In this document: positions 1-8,948 of the stretch, piece by piece | How positions within the stretch are numbered: position 1 is the stretch's first letter | Layout: each line of letters opens with the position of its first letter | DNA from: a candidate division KSB1 bacterium | Lineage (GTDB): Bacteria > Zhuqueibacterota > Zhuqueibacteria > Zhuqueibacterales > Zhuqueibacteraceae | Length of the DNA: 64,000 nucleotides | NCBI GenBank assembly: GCA_034506255.1 | Contig: JAPDPX010000003.1 | Coordinates: 186,001 to 250,000, forward strand | Direction of reading: 5' to 3' | Notes under the pieces: generated by a model | The model's database searches: none | The model's input: only the letters and a program-made list of their open reading frames with translations | Told to the model about the DNA's origin: nothing | Position numbers and translations under genes: made by a program

Positions 1-1755
1 GAGTTGGAACGCTACATTCCCGTGGATGGCGTGGTGGAATGGCTGGCACAAGCGCCGGCCACGCCCACAGTGTCGGACTTTCTCACGTTGCGCATCACCA
101 AACGGCCGTTTGATGAGAACATCGGCCTGGAAGCGGCCTGGGCGGAATCGGCAAATGAAGGCTTGCAGCGCCTGCCGGTGCGGACCGAACTGGCGGCCGC
201 CATCAATCCCATCGCACTCGTGATTTCCGATCCCGAAGGCGCCACCGATGGCACGGTCAGCACCGAGCAGGAATTCAAGGTGCAGGCCACCATCTCCGGC
301 CGTAAGCTGGTGGGCGTGAAGGCGGAGTTGTTCCCGGCGACTTTCGAAGTCATCGACAATCGCGAGATTTTCATCAGCTCTTTGGATTCCACCAAGGTGA
401 GCACCACCTGGCGCCTGAAAGCACCGCTGCTTGCGATGACCGGCCAGCTCATGCACGTGCGCGTGAGCGGCAGGGACCGCAACAGCGGAGAAGAGCTGCT
501 GGCGGTATCGCCGCCGTTGAAAATCAATGTGGTGGCGCGTGCCACGCTGGCGTTGGAAGGGCAGATTACCGAACCGCTGTCGGCCGCGGCGGATGGTGTG
601 GTTGGGCTCAACCAAATCTTCACGATCACCGCGCGCGTGGTCAATCTCGGGACGGCGCAGGTCAATACGGCTTTTCGCTTCGGCATTCAACTGCCGGAGG
701 GGTATGCCACCCCGGAGCCGTTGGAACAAAATACCACGGCAGCAAGCGTACGTTGGCGCATCAAGGCGCGTAGCACGCCCTCGACCACGCAGGAGAACAT
801 TCTACTGGAGCTGAAAGAGCCGCTGCCCTTTGACGAAAACACCAATCGTCCGGCGGAGGTGCGGGTGCAGCGCGCCAATGTTTCGATTCAAACGGAACCC
901 AAGCGTCTGATCGTGGCTGCCCTGAGCCACAGCGAGGGCGGCCCGGAGGACGGTCCGGTGGCACGCGGCCAGGAAAATGTGCCGGCGATGACGCTGCGCC
1001 TTCTCAATGATGGCCGTGCCACTTCCAGCAATATTTTGTTGAAAGCACTGGCATTTCATTTGCTTGATCGAAACGGCAACGCCATTCCGCCCAGCGCTGC
1101 CATCAAGCGCCTGCGGGTGGTATCGCATGCCAACCCGGCAGTTCAGTATGGGCAGTTGTCCGCGATCACCGGCACCAATCCCCTGCTTGTCTCCTTCACC
1201 CGGCATGATAGCTTGCACAGCGGCGTGCCGAATTTGGTCGATGTGCTTGTCGATATTGCGGATAACGTGTCAGTGAAGAATTTCAAGCTGGCTTTCATCA
1301 ACAGTGACAACATCGAAGCCATCGATGAAGTTGAGCCCCAGCCGCGGGTGCAGGTGGTGAGCAGCGAGGGCTTGAGCGGCAGTGACTTTGTGCTGGCCTC
1401 GGCCACTTTGGTGCCGTTCGACGACAAATTCGAAACTTCGTTCTACAATTATCCCAACCCCTTCGCGCCACGTGCAGATGGCAGTGTGGTCACTCGTTTC
1501 AATTACTTCCTGCCGCAGGACTCCGAGGTGGAATTTCGCATCTTCACCCTGCTCGGAGAGTTGGTATATGCAAAATCTTACAAAGCGACTGATCCGCAAG
1601 GCCGGGCGGGCAGCCGCGGCGGCTCCTTTGCCAGCAGCCACATTGAGTGGAACGGCCTGAACAGCGGGGGCAATCTGGTGCTCAATGGTGTTTATGTTGC
1701 CATCTTGAAAACCAGGTTTGGAGTGACTACCACCAAAGTCGCCGTGGTGAAATAG
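1..1755 (+). CDS. Secreted protein with C-terminal FlgD/Por-type sorting domain (5' end outside window)
   Basis: The frame is open at the left edge (585 codons including stop), so the N-terminus and any signal peptide are missing. The body is a repetitive beta-rich protein that looks like several immunoglobulin-like domains with recurring LNQIF-type and LELKEPLPF-type strands. The last 100 or so residues carry a NYPNPFAP motif, a LLGELVY strand, a WNGLNSGG turn and a final Val-Ala-Val-Val-Lys strand. These are the hallmarks of the FlgD-Ig-like C-terminal domain that targets proteins to the type IX secretion system in FCB bacteria. The gene is followed 131 bases later by a PorV-like barrel gene, which fits a secretion context. 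The function of the passenger is unknown. Confidence 0.8.
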   Translation, partial: ELERYIPVDGVVEWLAQAPATPTVSDFLTLRITKRPFDENIGLEAAWAESANEGLQRLPVRTELAAAINPIALVISDPEGATDGTVSTEQEFKVQATISGRKLVGVKAELFPATFEVIDNREIFISSLDSTKVSTTWRLKAPLLAMTGQLMHVRVSGRDRNSGEELLAVSPPLKINVVARATLALEGQITEPLSAAADGVVGLNQIFTITARVVNLGTAQVNTAFRFGIQLPEGYATPEPLEQNTTAASVRWRIKARSTPSTTQENILLELKEPLPFDENTNRPAEVRVQRANVSIQTEPKRLIVAALSHSEGGPEDGPVARGQENVPAMTLRLLNDGRATSSNILLKALAFHLLDRNGNAIPPSAAIKRLRVVSHANPAVQYGQLSAITGTNPLLVSFTRHDSLHSGVPNLVDVLVDIADNVSVKNFKLAFINSDNIEAIDEVEPQPRVQVVSSEGLSGSDFVLASATLVPFDDKFETSFYNYPNPFAPRADGSVVTRFNYFLPQDSEVEFRIFTLLGELVYAKSYKATDPQGRAGSRGGSFASSHIEWNGLNSGGNLVLNGVYVAILKTRFGVTTTKVAVVK

Positions 1756-1886
1756 CTGCCGGCGGCTCGAGAAGGCATGACGGGTTGTTGAGTGATGTTG
1801 ACATGACACATCGCGAGAGAACTCCAACCGGCACTACCCCCGGCAGGCGGGGCCGGTCAACGTTCAGAATCCCAGCAGGTGACGAC

Positions 1887-3848
1887 ATGATGCAACTGCA
1901 AACCAATGCGAACAATCCCGGCCGTGAGGGCGGGCGGGTTTGTCACGTGAGAAAAGGTCTGCCGGCCTGGCTTTCCTTCCTTGCCAGCGCGCTCCTGGCC
2001 CTGCCCGCCCAGGGGCAGGAGGGCGGCACGCATCCCCTGTTTGTCCTGGGCGTGGGTGCGCGCGCCATCGGCCTGGGGGGGGCTACAGTGGCGATGCCAA
2101 CGGATGCCACCACGCTTTACTGGAATCCCGGCGGCCTGGATTTCATCCAGCAAAAGAATATCGCCCTGTTTTACACCCCGCTGATCGACGGCACCAAATA
2201 TCACTTTGTCGGGTATGTGCATCCCACGCTCAATTACGGCACCTTTGGCGTCGGCTGGCTGCACTGGGACGTGGGTGACATTAAGCACGTGCGGGACGAC
2301 GGCGAGATTCTGAGTGAGAACAACAGCTTTGGCCAGGATCGCATTATTATTGGCGGCGCCAAAAGTCTGAACTTTGGACTTTCGGTCGGTGCCAATCTCA
2401 AAATCGACCGGCAGGTGATTTCGATCCAGTCTGATCCGACCGCGAGCGTGGCTTTTGATCTAGGCGTGGTTTATCGCCCGGATCTCGGCGAGGGCCCGCT
2501 GCAGGACCTGGCACTGGGTGTGGCGCTGGAAAATCTGGTGATGACGCCGTTGACATTAGGGACCGCGGAGGAGACTTTCCCGCGGCTGCTGCGCGCCGGT
2601 CTCGCCAAGCCCATTCATGTCGGGGGAGGCGGCGACGCCCTCAACCTTTCCCTGTGCTATGAACAGCGGGCGCAGGCTGAAAGCCGCATGGCCTTTGGCA
2701 GCGAGTACATCTATCGCAACCAGGCCATGCTGCGCGCCGGATACAACGGCACCGTCTTCAGCTATGGCGGTGGCGTCGTCTACCAAAATTTCCAGATCGA
2801 TTATGCCATGGGCAAATATGCCAACGAGGAAAGCTTCGGCGTGTTCGGCATGGAACATCGTGTGAGCCTGACGATCCACTTCGGCCGCACGAAAAATGAG
2901 CTGATTCAGCTTGCGCGCGACCGGGAAAAAGAGCGTATTGCTAAACAGATCGAGAACCAGCGCCGTTTGGAGCAGCAGACGGAATTCGACGAGCTGATGG
3001 GCAAGGGCCGGACCTATTTCCAGCAGCAGAATTATTTCCAGGCGCGCCTGAACTTCGCGCAGGCCAGCAACATCTTCCCCAACAACGAAGACGCGCTGGT
3101 GTGGAAGAGCCGGGCGGAAAAGAAGATGGAGGAAGAGGAGGCGCGCAAACAGGCCGAGATTGCCCAGGCCGAGGCCGCCAAGGTGGCGCGTGCCGACAGC
3201 ATGTTCGTGGCGCAGCAACTCGAAAAAGGCAAGCGCTATTTCGACGTGGAACAGTACCGCCAGGCGATCGATGCCTGGGAGGCCGGGCTGGTGCGCGTGC
3301 CGAACAACACCGAGCTGAAGAGCTGGATCGAGCGCACCAAAACTCTGATGGAAAACCGGGTGGCGGAGATGCGCCGCCGGGCCCAAACCTACGAGGCGCA
3401 GGGCAACAATGTCGAAGCCATTCAAACGTACAACCGCCTGCTGAATGAAGCCGAGTTGAGCGCCGCGGAACGCAATGCCATTGCCGCCAAAGTGGCGGAG
3501 CTGGACCGCAAACTCACCATCGGCCAGCATTTCAACCAGGGCGTGAAGTATTACATCGACCGCCGCTATGCCGAGGCCATTGAGTCGTTCAAGCGTGCCA
3601 AGGAGGCGGAACCAAGCAACAAAACCATCGACAAATACATCTGGGATGCGGAATCCCGCCTGAATGCGCGCGAGGAAGCCTTCGCCAGCGAGGAAATTCG
3701 CAGCAAATATGTGGAAGCCCTGCGCCTCAACAAGAGCGGCCGCGCGGAGGAGGCCCTCAAGATGCTCGAGGAAATCCAGCGCCAGCAGCGCTACAACAAA
3801 CGCATCCTGGATTTGATCGATCTCATCCGCGACAAGCTGCGCAAGTAA
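1887..3848 (+). CDS. PorV/PorQ-like outer-membrane barrel fused to TPR domain
   Basis: A 653-residue protein. I chose ATG 1887 (AGCAGGTG upstream); GTG 1947 is an alternative that places the signal peptide (RKGLPAWLSFLASALLALPA) right at the N-terminus. Residues of about 45-330 have alternating beta-barrel strands, with the opening GARAIGLGGA and LYWNPGGL motifs seen in PorV/PorQ/UPF0164 outer-membrane proteins. From about 335 a charged helical segment leads into TPR-like repeats rich in Glu, Lys and Arg that run to the end. PorV family members shuttle or anchor type IX cargo. The TPR tail is not part of canonical PorV, so this may be a scaffold linking barrel and periplasmic partners. The preceding sorting-domain protein supports a secretion role, but substrate and partners are unknown. 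Confidence 0.75.
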   Translation: MMQLQTNANNPGREGGRVCHVRKGLPAWLSFLASALLALPAQGQEGGTHPLFVLGVGARAIGLGGATVAMPTDATTLYWNPGGLDFIQQKNIALFYTPLIDGTKYHFVGYVHPTLNYGTFGVGWLHWDVGDIKHVRDDGEILSENNSFGQDRIIIGGAKSLNFGLSVGANLKIDRQVISIQSDPTASVAFDLGVVYRPDLGEGPLQDLALGVALENLVMTPLTLGTAEETFPRLLRAGLAKPIHVGGGGDALNLSLCYEQRAQAESRMAFGSEYIYRNQAMLRAGYNGTVFSYGGGVVYQNFQIDYAMGKYANEESFGVFGMEHRVSLTIHFGRTKNELIQLARDREKERIAKQIENQRRLEQQTEFDELMGKGRTYFQQQNYFQARLNFAQASNIFPNNEDALVWKSRAEKKMEEEEARKQAEIAQAEAAKVARADSMFVAQQLEKGKRYFDVEQYRQAIDAWEAGLVRVPNNTELKSWIERTKTLMENRVAEMRRRAQTYEAQGNNVEAIQTYNRLLNEAELSAAERNAIAAKVAELDRKLTIGQHFNQGVKYYIDRRYAEAIESFKRAKEAEPSNKTIDKYIWDAESRLNAREEAFASEEIRSKYVEALRLNKSGRAEEALKMLEEIQRQQRYNKRILDLIDLIRDKLRK

Positions 3849-3909
3849 ACGCCGGACTTGCATCTCTCGCAAAAAATGCCGATGTTTTGACGGGCGGCGG
3901 CCCGCAAGG

Positions 3910-3945
3910 GCACAAGGAAGCGCGCCTCGGCGTGCCTCCTTGTGC
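3910..3945. terminator. Long imperfect hairpin between barrel-TPR gene and phosphatase gene
   Basis: Arms 3910-3926 and 3929-3945 are 17 bases each with two non-complementary positions and a 2-base loop. The stem begins GCACAAGG and closes CCTTGTGC. Only a weak T-rich stretch follows (3947-3954), so it may be a poor intrinsic terminator, an mRNA-stabilising 3' structure, or a REP-like element. Confidence 0.45.
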
Positions 3946-4001
3946 CTTGATTTTGCGCCACCCGCGTGTTTCCGGCCGGGGTCCCCCGCCCGCAAGCGAC
4001 C

Positions 4002-7000
4002 ATGCCTGCATGGGCCTATCGGAGAAGCCTCTTGTTCAAGCAAATCGTCAAAGAGGAACTCAAAGTTCCGGCTCATATCGACTACCTGGCGGATTTGCGT
4101 GAGTTCATTAGCCGCATCGGGAAGAAGTACGGCTTTTCCGAAAAAGTCATCAAGAACTTCAAAGTGGCGATCGATGAAGCCGCCACCAACGTCATCCGTC
4201 ATGCCTACCGCGAAGTCGAAGGGGGCGGCTCCATTCTCATTCGCGCGCTGATCAAGAAAAACAGCCTCACCATCTGCCTGATCGATCAGGGCAAATACTT
4301 CGACCCCAAACATGTGCAGGCCCCCGATCTGCAGCGCTATGTGCAAATCGGCAAGCGCGGCGGTCTGGGCATTTTCATGATGCGCAAGCTCATGGACGAG
4401 GTCGATTACCGCAAAACCGAAGAAGGCAATGAGTTGCGCCTGACCAAGATGCGCGACAGCGCCCGCCTGCATCGTGGCCTGGCCAAACCCATCGCCTCCG
4501 CGGTCAAGGCCATCCCCTTTTCGCTCAAGGCCAAGTACTGGCTGCGCACCTTCGGCATCCTGCTCACGGTGATCACCGCGGGCTATTTCTACTCCTTTTT
4601 CATGCTGGAACGCACCGAGCGCGAAGCCTTTCTGAACACCCTGCGTGCCGTCGAATCCCAGGTCACCAAAGCCTTGCGCGAGCAGCCGGAAGTCCTGGAT
4701 GACGTGACGGGCGATGCCCTGGTCAACCTCCTGGGCAGTCTATACCGGCCCTACAACAATCTGCTTTATGACATCGTGCTGGTGAATGAGCACGACGAGA
4801 TCATCGGCCACAACAACACCGCCGCCCTGTTTCTGCCCTACAGCAAATCGGTGACGCCGGGGGAAGTCGTCGCGGACGGCATTCAATTGTATCAAGCCCC
4901 CGGCATCATTAATCCCCCCGCCGGCCCCACCGAAGTCTATGATCTCACCAGCGTTCTGCCGGTGAAGGATGCCATGGGCGGCACCAAAACTCTGCATGTC
5001 CGCGGCGCTGCCGCCTATCTGCGGGCCCGCGTTGCCGCACAGCGGTGGGAGCAGGCGCGGTTCGCCATCGTGGTGACCGTGGCGGCCGGCATCGGCTCGT
5101 TTCTCCTGATTTACATGTTGATGAATCCGCTGCGCAAGCTGACGGAGTGGATCCGGCGGGCCGGTCATGGCGAGCTCGGCGACGAGATGGACATCGACGA
5201 CTCCTCGGAGATCGGAGAGATTGCGCAGGCGTTTTCAGAGATCACCAGCAAGTTTCGTGAATCGCAGAAAAACCTGGCTGATCAAGAGCGCTTGCAGCGC
5301 GAAATGCAGGTGGCGCAGGAGATTCAGCAAACGCTGCTGCCCAGCGATTTCCCGGAGCTGGAGGGCTACGAGCTGGCCAGCTATTACGAGGCCGCGCGCG
5401 AAGTGGGCGGGGATTATTATGACTTCGTCGAAGTCGACAAGGACACGCTGGGCGTGGTGGTGGCGGATGTCTCCGGCAAGGGCGTACCGGGCAGTTTGGT
5501 GATGACCATGATCCGCACCGCGCTGCGCACCGAGGCGCGCGGCGTGAAGGATGCCGCGGAAGTGTTGACCCGGGTCAACAAGTTCGTCAGCGGCGACGTG
5601 AAGAAGGGCATGTTCGTCACGCTGTTTTACGTCATCATCGACAGCAAGCGACGGCGGCTGAACTACGCCAGTGCCGGTCACAACCCAATGATCCTGTACC
5701 GCGCCTCCACGAAAAGGACCTACTATCTTAATCCGCGCGGTTTCCCGGTGGGCATTCAGCTTCCCGATGAAGACCTGTTCCGCAAGTCGATTGAGAGCGA
5801 CACCATCCAACTGATGGAAGATGACATCCTGCTCATCTACACCGACGGCATCACCGAAGCGATGAACAGCCGGCGCGAGCTGTTTGGCGAAGAACGGTTG
5901 TTGAAAATTATCCGCGACTACGGCCATCTGCGGGTAAAACCCTTTGTCGAAAAAATCAAGGACGAAATCCTGTCGTTCACCGAGGGCGCCCCCCAGTCGG
6001 ATGACATCACCCTGGTCGCGATCAAGGAAAAAACCTCCCCGGAAAAGGAGGAGCTGCGGCGTGCCAAGCAGGCACATCTGGCGATTCTCGCCGGTGCCAG
6101 CATTCGCGTGGCCTGTGAAACCGCCGGCATCACCACCTACGCCTATTACAACAAATACAAAAAAGAATTCGAAGAGAAGGGTTTCGAAAATTTTGAGATT
6201 GACAGCGAAACCTCGGTCGAAGCCAAACACATCGCCATCGAAGACAAAATCAAGATTTACGACATCATCAAGCACAATCCCGAATTTGGTGCCAAGCGCA
6301 TCAGTGAAGAGCTCAACACCGAGAAGTATGACTTCTGCGTCATCAGCGAAAACAAAATTTATGACGAGCTGGTGCGCAGCCGGCTGAACACCCGGCAACT
6401 GCGCGAGGCGTTTGTTGCGCGCGGCATGCGCAGCAAGCGGCCGATGAAACCGCCGGGCACGCCGATGTTGACACTCAAGGGCGAAGTCATCATCACCCGG
6501 CCGCCTGCCGGCGAACCGGTTCCCGCCGAGAGCAAAACCAAACTGCCATCCGAAAAACCGGCCACGATCGAGCCGCCTGCCCGCGAACGCCAGGCGCGCG
6601 TCGTGCCGGAAAAAAGCCCGGTGGAGACGCCCGTCGTCATCTCGCGGCGCCGCCGGGACTCGGCCAAGACCGGCGGAGAAAGCGGCGTGCCGGTGCACGA
6701 ACCGGTTGCGGAACAGGTGCCGCCGCCGGACTTGTCGGTCGATCCCACGATTTTTGATTTCAACGCCGCCCCGGAAACGCCGGTCGCCGACAGCACCACC
6801 ACCGGCGGTCTCGACGCCATTGCGGCCACAGATTTGGATTTTGCCGAGCTTTTTGCCGGCAGCAGCGTTATCGATGAGCCAACCGTGCCGCCGGCGGTCG
6901 TGCCTGAGCCGCCGGATATTGCGCCTGTAGTGCTTCCCGAGCCGGCTGTGCAGGACGCCCGCTCTGGCGGGCGTCCGCGCGAGGAAGACTCCAGCGGTCT

Positions 7001-7829
7001 TATCCTCAACCGTGGTGACGACGACATCTACTCTGCGGTCGACGATCTGCTGCAGAGTGAGATCGAGTCGAATTTTGGCTTTGAAGATGGCACACCCGCG
7101 GCCGACACCCCGCCGGCCAACGGGGCGCATGAAGACACAAGTCCTGCACCGGCGGCATTGACCGGCACCACGCCGCCGATCACCACCGAAACCTCGGCAC
7201 TGCCGTTCGTCGAGGTTGACGAGTTGTTGCAGTATGACTTTACCGGTGCACCCGGGGAATCGCCGGTGGCAGAAGCGCAGCCGCCAACCGGGCATGTGGA
7301 ACAATCCGTGCCGGTGAGCGCAGCACCTCCTGCTGATGCGTCACCCGCGGTGGTCACCGCCAAGTTTCGCTCCGCTGCGGATGCAGCGCCTGCACCCGCG
7401 CCGGCTCCCTTGGCCGCACCACCTCCGTCAGGCAGAAACGGTGAACCCAGCGAGGAAGAGCGCGAAAAGCTGCTGATTACCGGTCTGCGCTATTACAAAC
7501 GCGGGCAGTTCGACGAGGCGATCGCGGAATTTCGCCAGACGATCGCGCGCTATCCCAATTTCAAAGAAGCGCACAGCATTTTGGGCAATGCCTATTTCCG
7601 CAATCGCATGTATGAAGAAGCCCGCCGTGCCTACCAGCGGGTCAAGGAGCTGGATCCCTCGGATACCACCGCCTATGAGAACATGGGCGTGATCTTTGCC
7701 AATCGCGGTGAGTATCTTGAAGCCATGAGGGAATGGCAGCGGGTGCTGGAGATCGACCCCAGCCGTGACGATATTCGCCGCAAAATCGAGCTGGCCGCGC
7801 GCATGATGATGAAGCGCGCCCCTGCCTGA
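4002..7829 (+). CDS. Fused RsbW-like kinase / HAMP / SpoIIE (RsbU) phosphatase / HTH-like / TPR signalling protein
   Basis: About 1275 residues. ATG 4002 is used; TTG 4032 with GGAG eight bases upstream is an attractive alternative. Residues 10-150 form a GHKL serine-kinase fold of the anti-sigma type, with N-box DEAATNVIRHAY and G2 box GGLGIFMM. TM helices lie near 178-201 and 352-375 around an extracytoplasmic domain, then comes HAMP. Residues 430-680 are a PP2C/SpoIIE phosphatase with GGDYYDF, VSGKGVPG, ASAGHNP, YTDGITEA and SDDITLV. Residues 690-810 are helix-turn-helix-like. A Pro-rich, acidic linker of about 330 residues holds two VD(D/E)LLQ motifs, and three TPRs close the protein. A STAS protein follows at 8010. 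The inferred role is a membrane-sensing partner-switching regulator. Kinase and phosphatase in one chain is unusual. Confidence 0.85.
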   Translation: MPAWAYRRSLLFKQIVKEELKVPAHIDYLADLREFISRIGKKYGFSEKVIKNFKVAIDEAATNVIRHAYREVEGGGSILIRALIKKNSLTICLIDQGKYFDPKHVQAPDLQRYVQIGKRGGLGIFMMRKLMDEVDYRKTEEGNELRLTKMRDSARLHRGLAKPIASAVKAIPFSLKAKYWLRTFGILLTVITAGYFYSFFMLERTEREAFLNTLRAVESQVTKALREQPEVLDDVTGDALVNLLGSLYRPYNNLLYDIVLVNEHDEIIGHNNTAALFLPYSKSVTPGEVVADGIQLYQAPGIINPPAGPTEVYDLTSVLPVKDAMGGTKTLHVRGAAAYLRARVAAQRWEQARFAIVVTVAAGIGSFLLIYMLMNPLRKLTEWIRRAGHGELGDEMDIDDSSEIGEIAQAFSEITSKFRESQKNLADQERLQREMQVAQEIQQTLLPSDFPELEGYELASYYEAAREVGGDYYDFVEVDKDTLGVVVADVSGKGVPGSLVMTMIRTALRTEARGVKDAAEVLTRVNKFVSGDVKKGMFVTLFYVIIDSKRRRLNYASAGHNPMILYRASTKRTYYLNPRGFPVGIQLPDEDLFRKSIESDTIQLMEDDILLIYTDGITEAMNSRRELFGEERLLKIIRDYGHLRVKPFVEKIKDEILSFTEGAPQSDDITLVAIKEKTSPEKEELRRAKQAHLAILAGASIRVACETAGITTYAYYNKYKKEFEEKGFENFEIDSETSVEAKHIAIEDKIKIYDIIKHNPEFGAKRISEELNTEKYDFCVISENKIYDELVRSRLNTRQLREAFVARGMRSKRPMKPPGTPMLTLKGEVIITRPPAGEPVPAESKTKLPSEKPATIEPPARERQARVVPEKSPVETPVVISRRRRDSAKTGGESGVPVHEPVAEQVPPPDLSVDPTIFDFNAAPETPVADSTTTGGLDAIAATDLDFAELFAGSSVIDEPTVPPAVVPEPPDIAPVVLPEPAVQDARSGGRPREEDSSGLILNRGDDDIYSAVDDLLQSEIESNFGFEDGTPAADTPPANGAHEDTSPAPAALTGTTPPITTETSALPFVEVDELLQYDFTGAPGESPVAEAQPPTGHVEQSVPVSAAPPADASPAVVTAKFRSAADAAPAPAPAPLAAPPPSGRNGEPSEEEREKLLITGLRYYKRGQFDEAIAEFRQTIARYPNFKEAHSILGNAYFRNRMYEEARRAYQRVKELDPSDTTAYENMGVIFANRGEYLEAMREWQRVLEIDPSRDDIRRKIELAARMMMKRAPA

Positions 7830-8009
7830 CACCAAAGCCGGCGGGCTGTCAAACCGATCTGCCATTGCGCCCGGTGCCGGTCATTCGATTCTGCCAGACT
7901 TGCCGGCCGCTGCCGGCGCGGGGAGCGGCAAATCGCTGTTGACTTTGATCCCTATTCTTGTATATTGCGCAACGGTTCGAAAATAGAGAGAATGCCTCAG
8001 GAGTGAACC

Positions 8010-8702
8010 ATGGAAGGTATTCAGGTGTCCGTGGAAAAAACCGGTGTCAACAACAACATCGCCGTGATCAAGGTCGGTGGTTACATCGATACCACCACCT
8101 CCGCCGAGCTGGAGCACGCGCTCGAAGGCTTGCTCAAGAACGGCATGAATGACATCATCATCGATCTCGGCAATGTTGACTATATCAGCAGCGCGGGCTG
8201 GGGAATTTTCATCAGTGAAATCAAAGGCATCCGGGAGAAGGGCGGCGACTTGAAGCTGGTGCGCATGATCCCCGATGTCTATGAAGTCTTCGAGCTGCTG
8301 GAGTTCCACTACATTCTGAAAGCCTTTGACACCATCGAAGAAGCCGTCAATGATTTTGATCGCAACAGCAGTTTGCCGCGCAAGACGCCCCCGCGTCCGG
8401 CTCCCAAAGCCGCCCCCGCGGATAATGGCGGCGTGATGGTCACGGATGCCCCCAGCGCCATGGTGATGGATCAACCCGCGCCCGCCAAATCCCGGAGCGG
8501 CGGCCGCAGCGTCGATGACTACATTCGCGAAATCATCGCGGAACAGCCGGAAGCCGGCACGTTCAAGATCAAACAAATGCTCTCGACCCCGCGCTTCGGC
8601 ATGCATCGCCTGAGCTGGTTCGAAGTGCGGCGCCGTCTCAAAGACCTGGGCCTGGACTCCAAACAAAAACGTCTGGACTTCCTGCGCCAAAGAGCCGTCT
8701 GA
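8010..8702 (+). CDS. STAS-domain anti-sigma-factor antagonist with C-terminal winged-helix-like module
   Basis: A 230-residue protein; ATG 8010 is preceded by AGGAG. Residues 3-112 form a STAS domain. The segment DYISSAGWGIF matches the phosphorylation loop of SpoIIAA/RsbV proteins, with Ser60 or Ser61 as the likely phospho-acceptor and Ile in place of the usual Asp before it. A Pro/Ala-rich linker (120-165) leads to a basic helical module (171-228). That module aligns without gaps to residues 751-808 of the preceding phosphatase (15 of 58 identical by eye). The gene lies 180 bases after the kinase-phosphatase gene and is its obvious partner. Family knowledge says such proteins switch between a kinase/anti-sigma partner and free states. 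The final output target is not visible here. Confidence 0.9.
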   Translation: MEGIQVSVEKTGVNNNIAVIKVGGYIDTTTSAELEHALEGLLKNGMNDIIIDLGNVDYISSAGWGIFISEIKGIREKGGDLKLVRMIPDVYEVFELLEFHYILKAFDTIEEAVNDFDRNSSLPRKTPPRPAPKAAPADNGGVMVTDAPSAMVMDQPAPAKSRSGGRSVDDYIREIIAEQPEAGTFKIKQMLSTPRFGMHRLSWFEVRRRLKDLGLDSKQKRLDFLRQRAV

Positions 8703-8750
8703 CCCTGGCCTCTCGTTGCGATTCTCGATGGTTCACTGCATCTGGCTGAA

Positions 8751-8775
8751 AACCCCGCACGCTCCGGGGTTTTTC
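8751..8775 (+). terminator. Intrinsic terminator after STAS gene
   Basis: A 7-bp stem AACCCCG/CGGGGTT (8751-8757 and 8765-8771) with a 7-base loop, followed by TTT and a T-rich stretch. It closes the phosphatase-STAS unit before icd. Confidence 0.85.
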
Positions 8776-8948
8776 TCGTTTTGGACAGTGTGAAATTGTT
8801 TGATGCCCGCCCTTTTTCAAATCAACCCCGGCCCCCCGGCAGACTGCCACTGCGATCCGATATGCCCCCCGCGCCTGGTTGTTGCTGGCAGGCCTGCAAC
8901 ATCTCATCAACGTACATGCAAGATTCACTCATATGAGAGGGACTGAGG

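Noticed and set aside
2556..4472. 638-codon open frame on the minus strand
   Set aside because: It is antisense to the barrel-TPR and phosphatase genes, whose protein motifs are clear. High GC content keeps antisense frames open.
5235..7304. 689-codon open frame on the minus strand
   Set aside because: It lies opposite the SpoIIE phosphatase domain and has no protein-family motif; its composition is that of a shadow frame.
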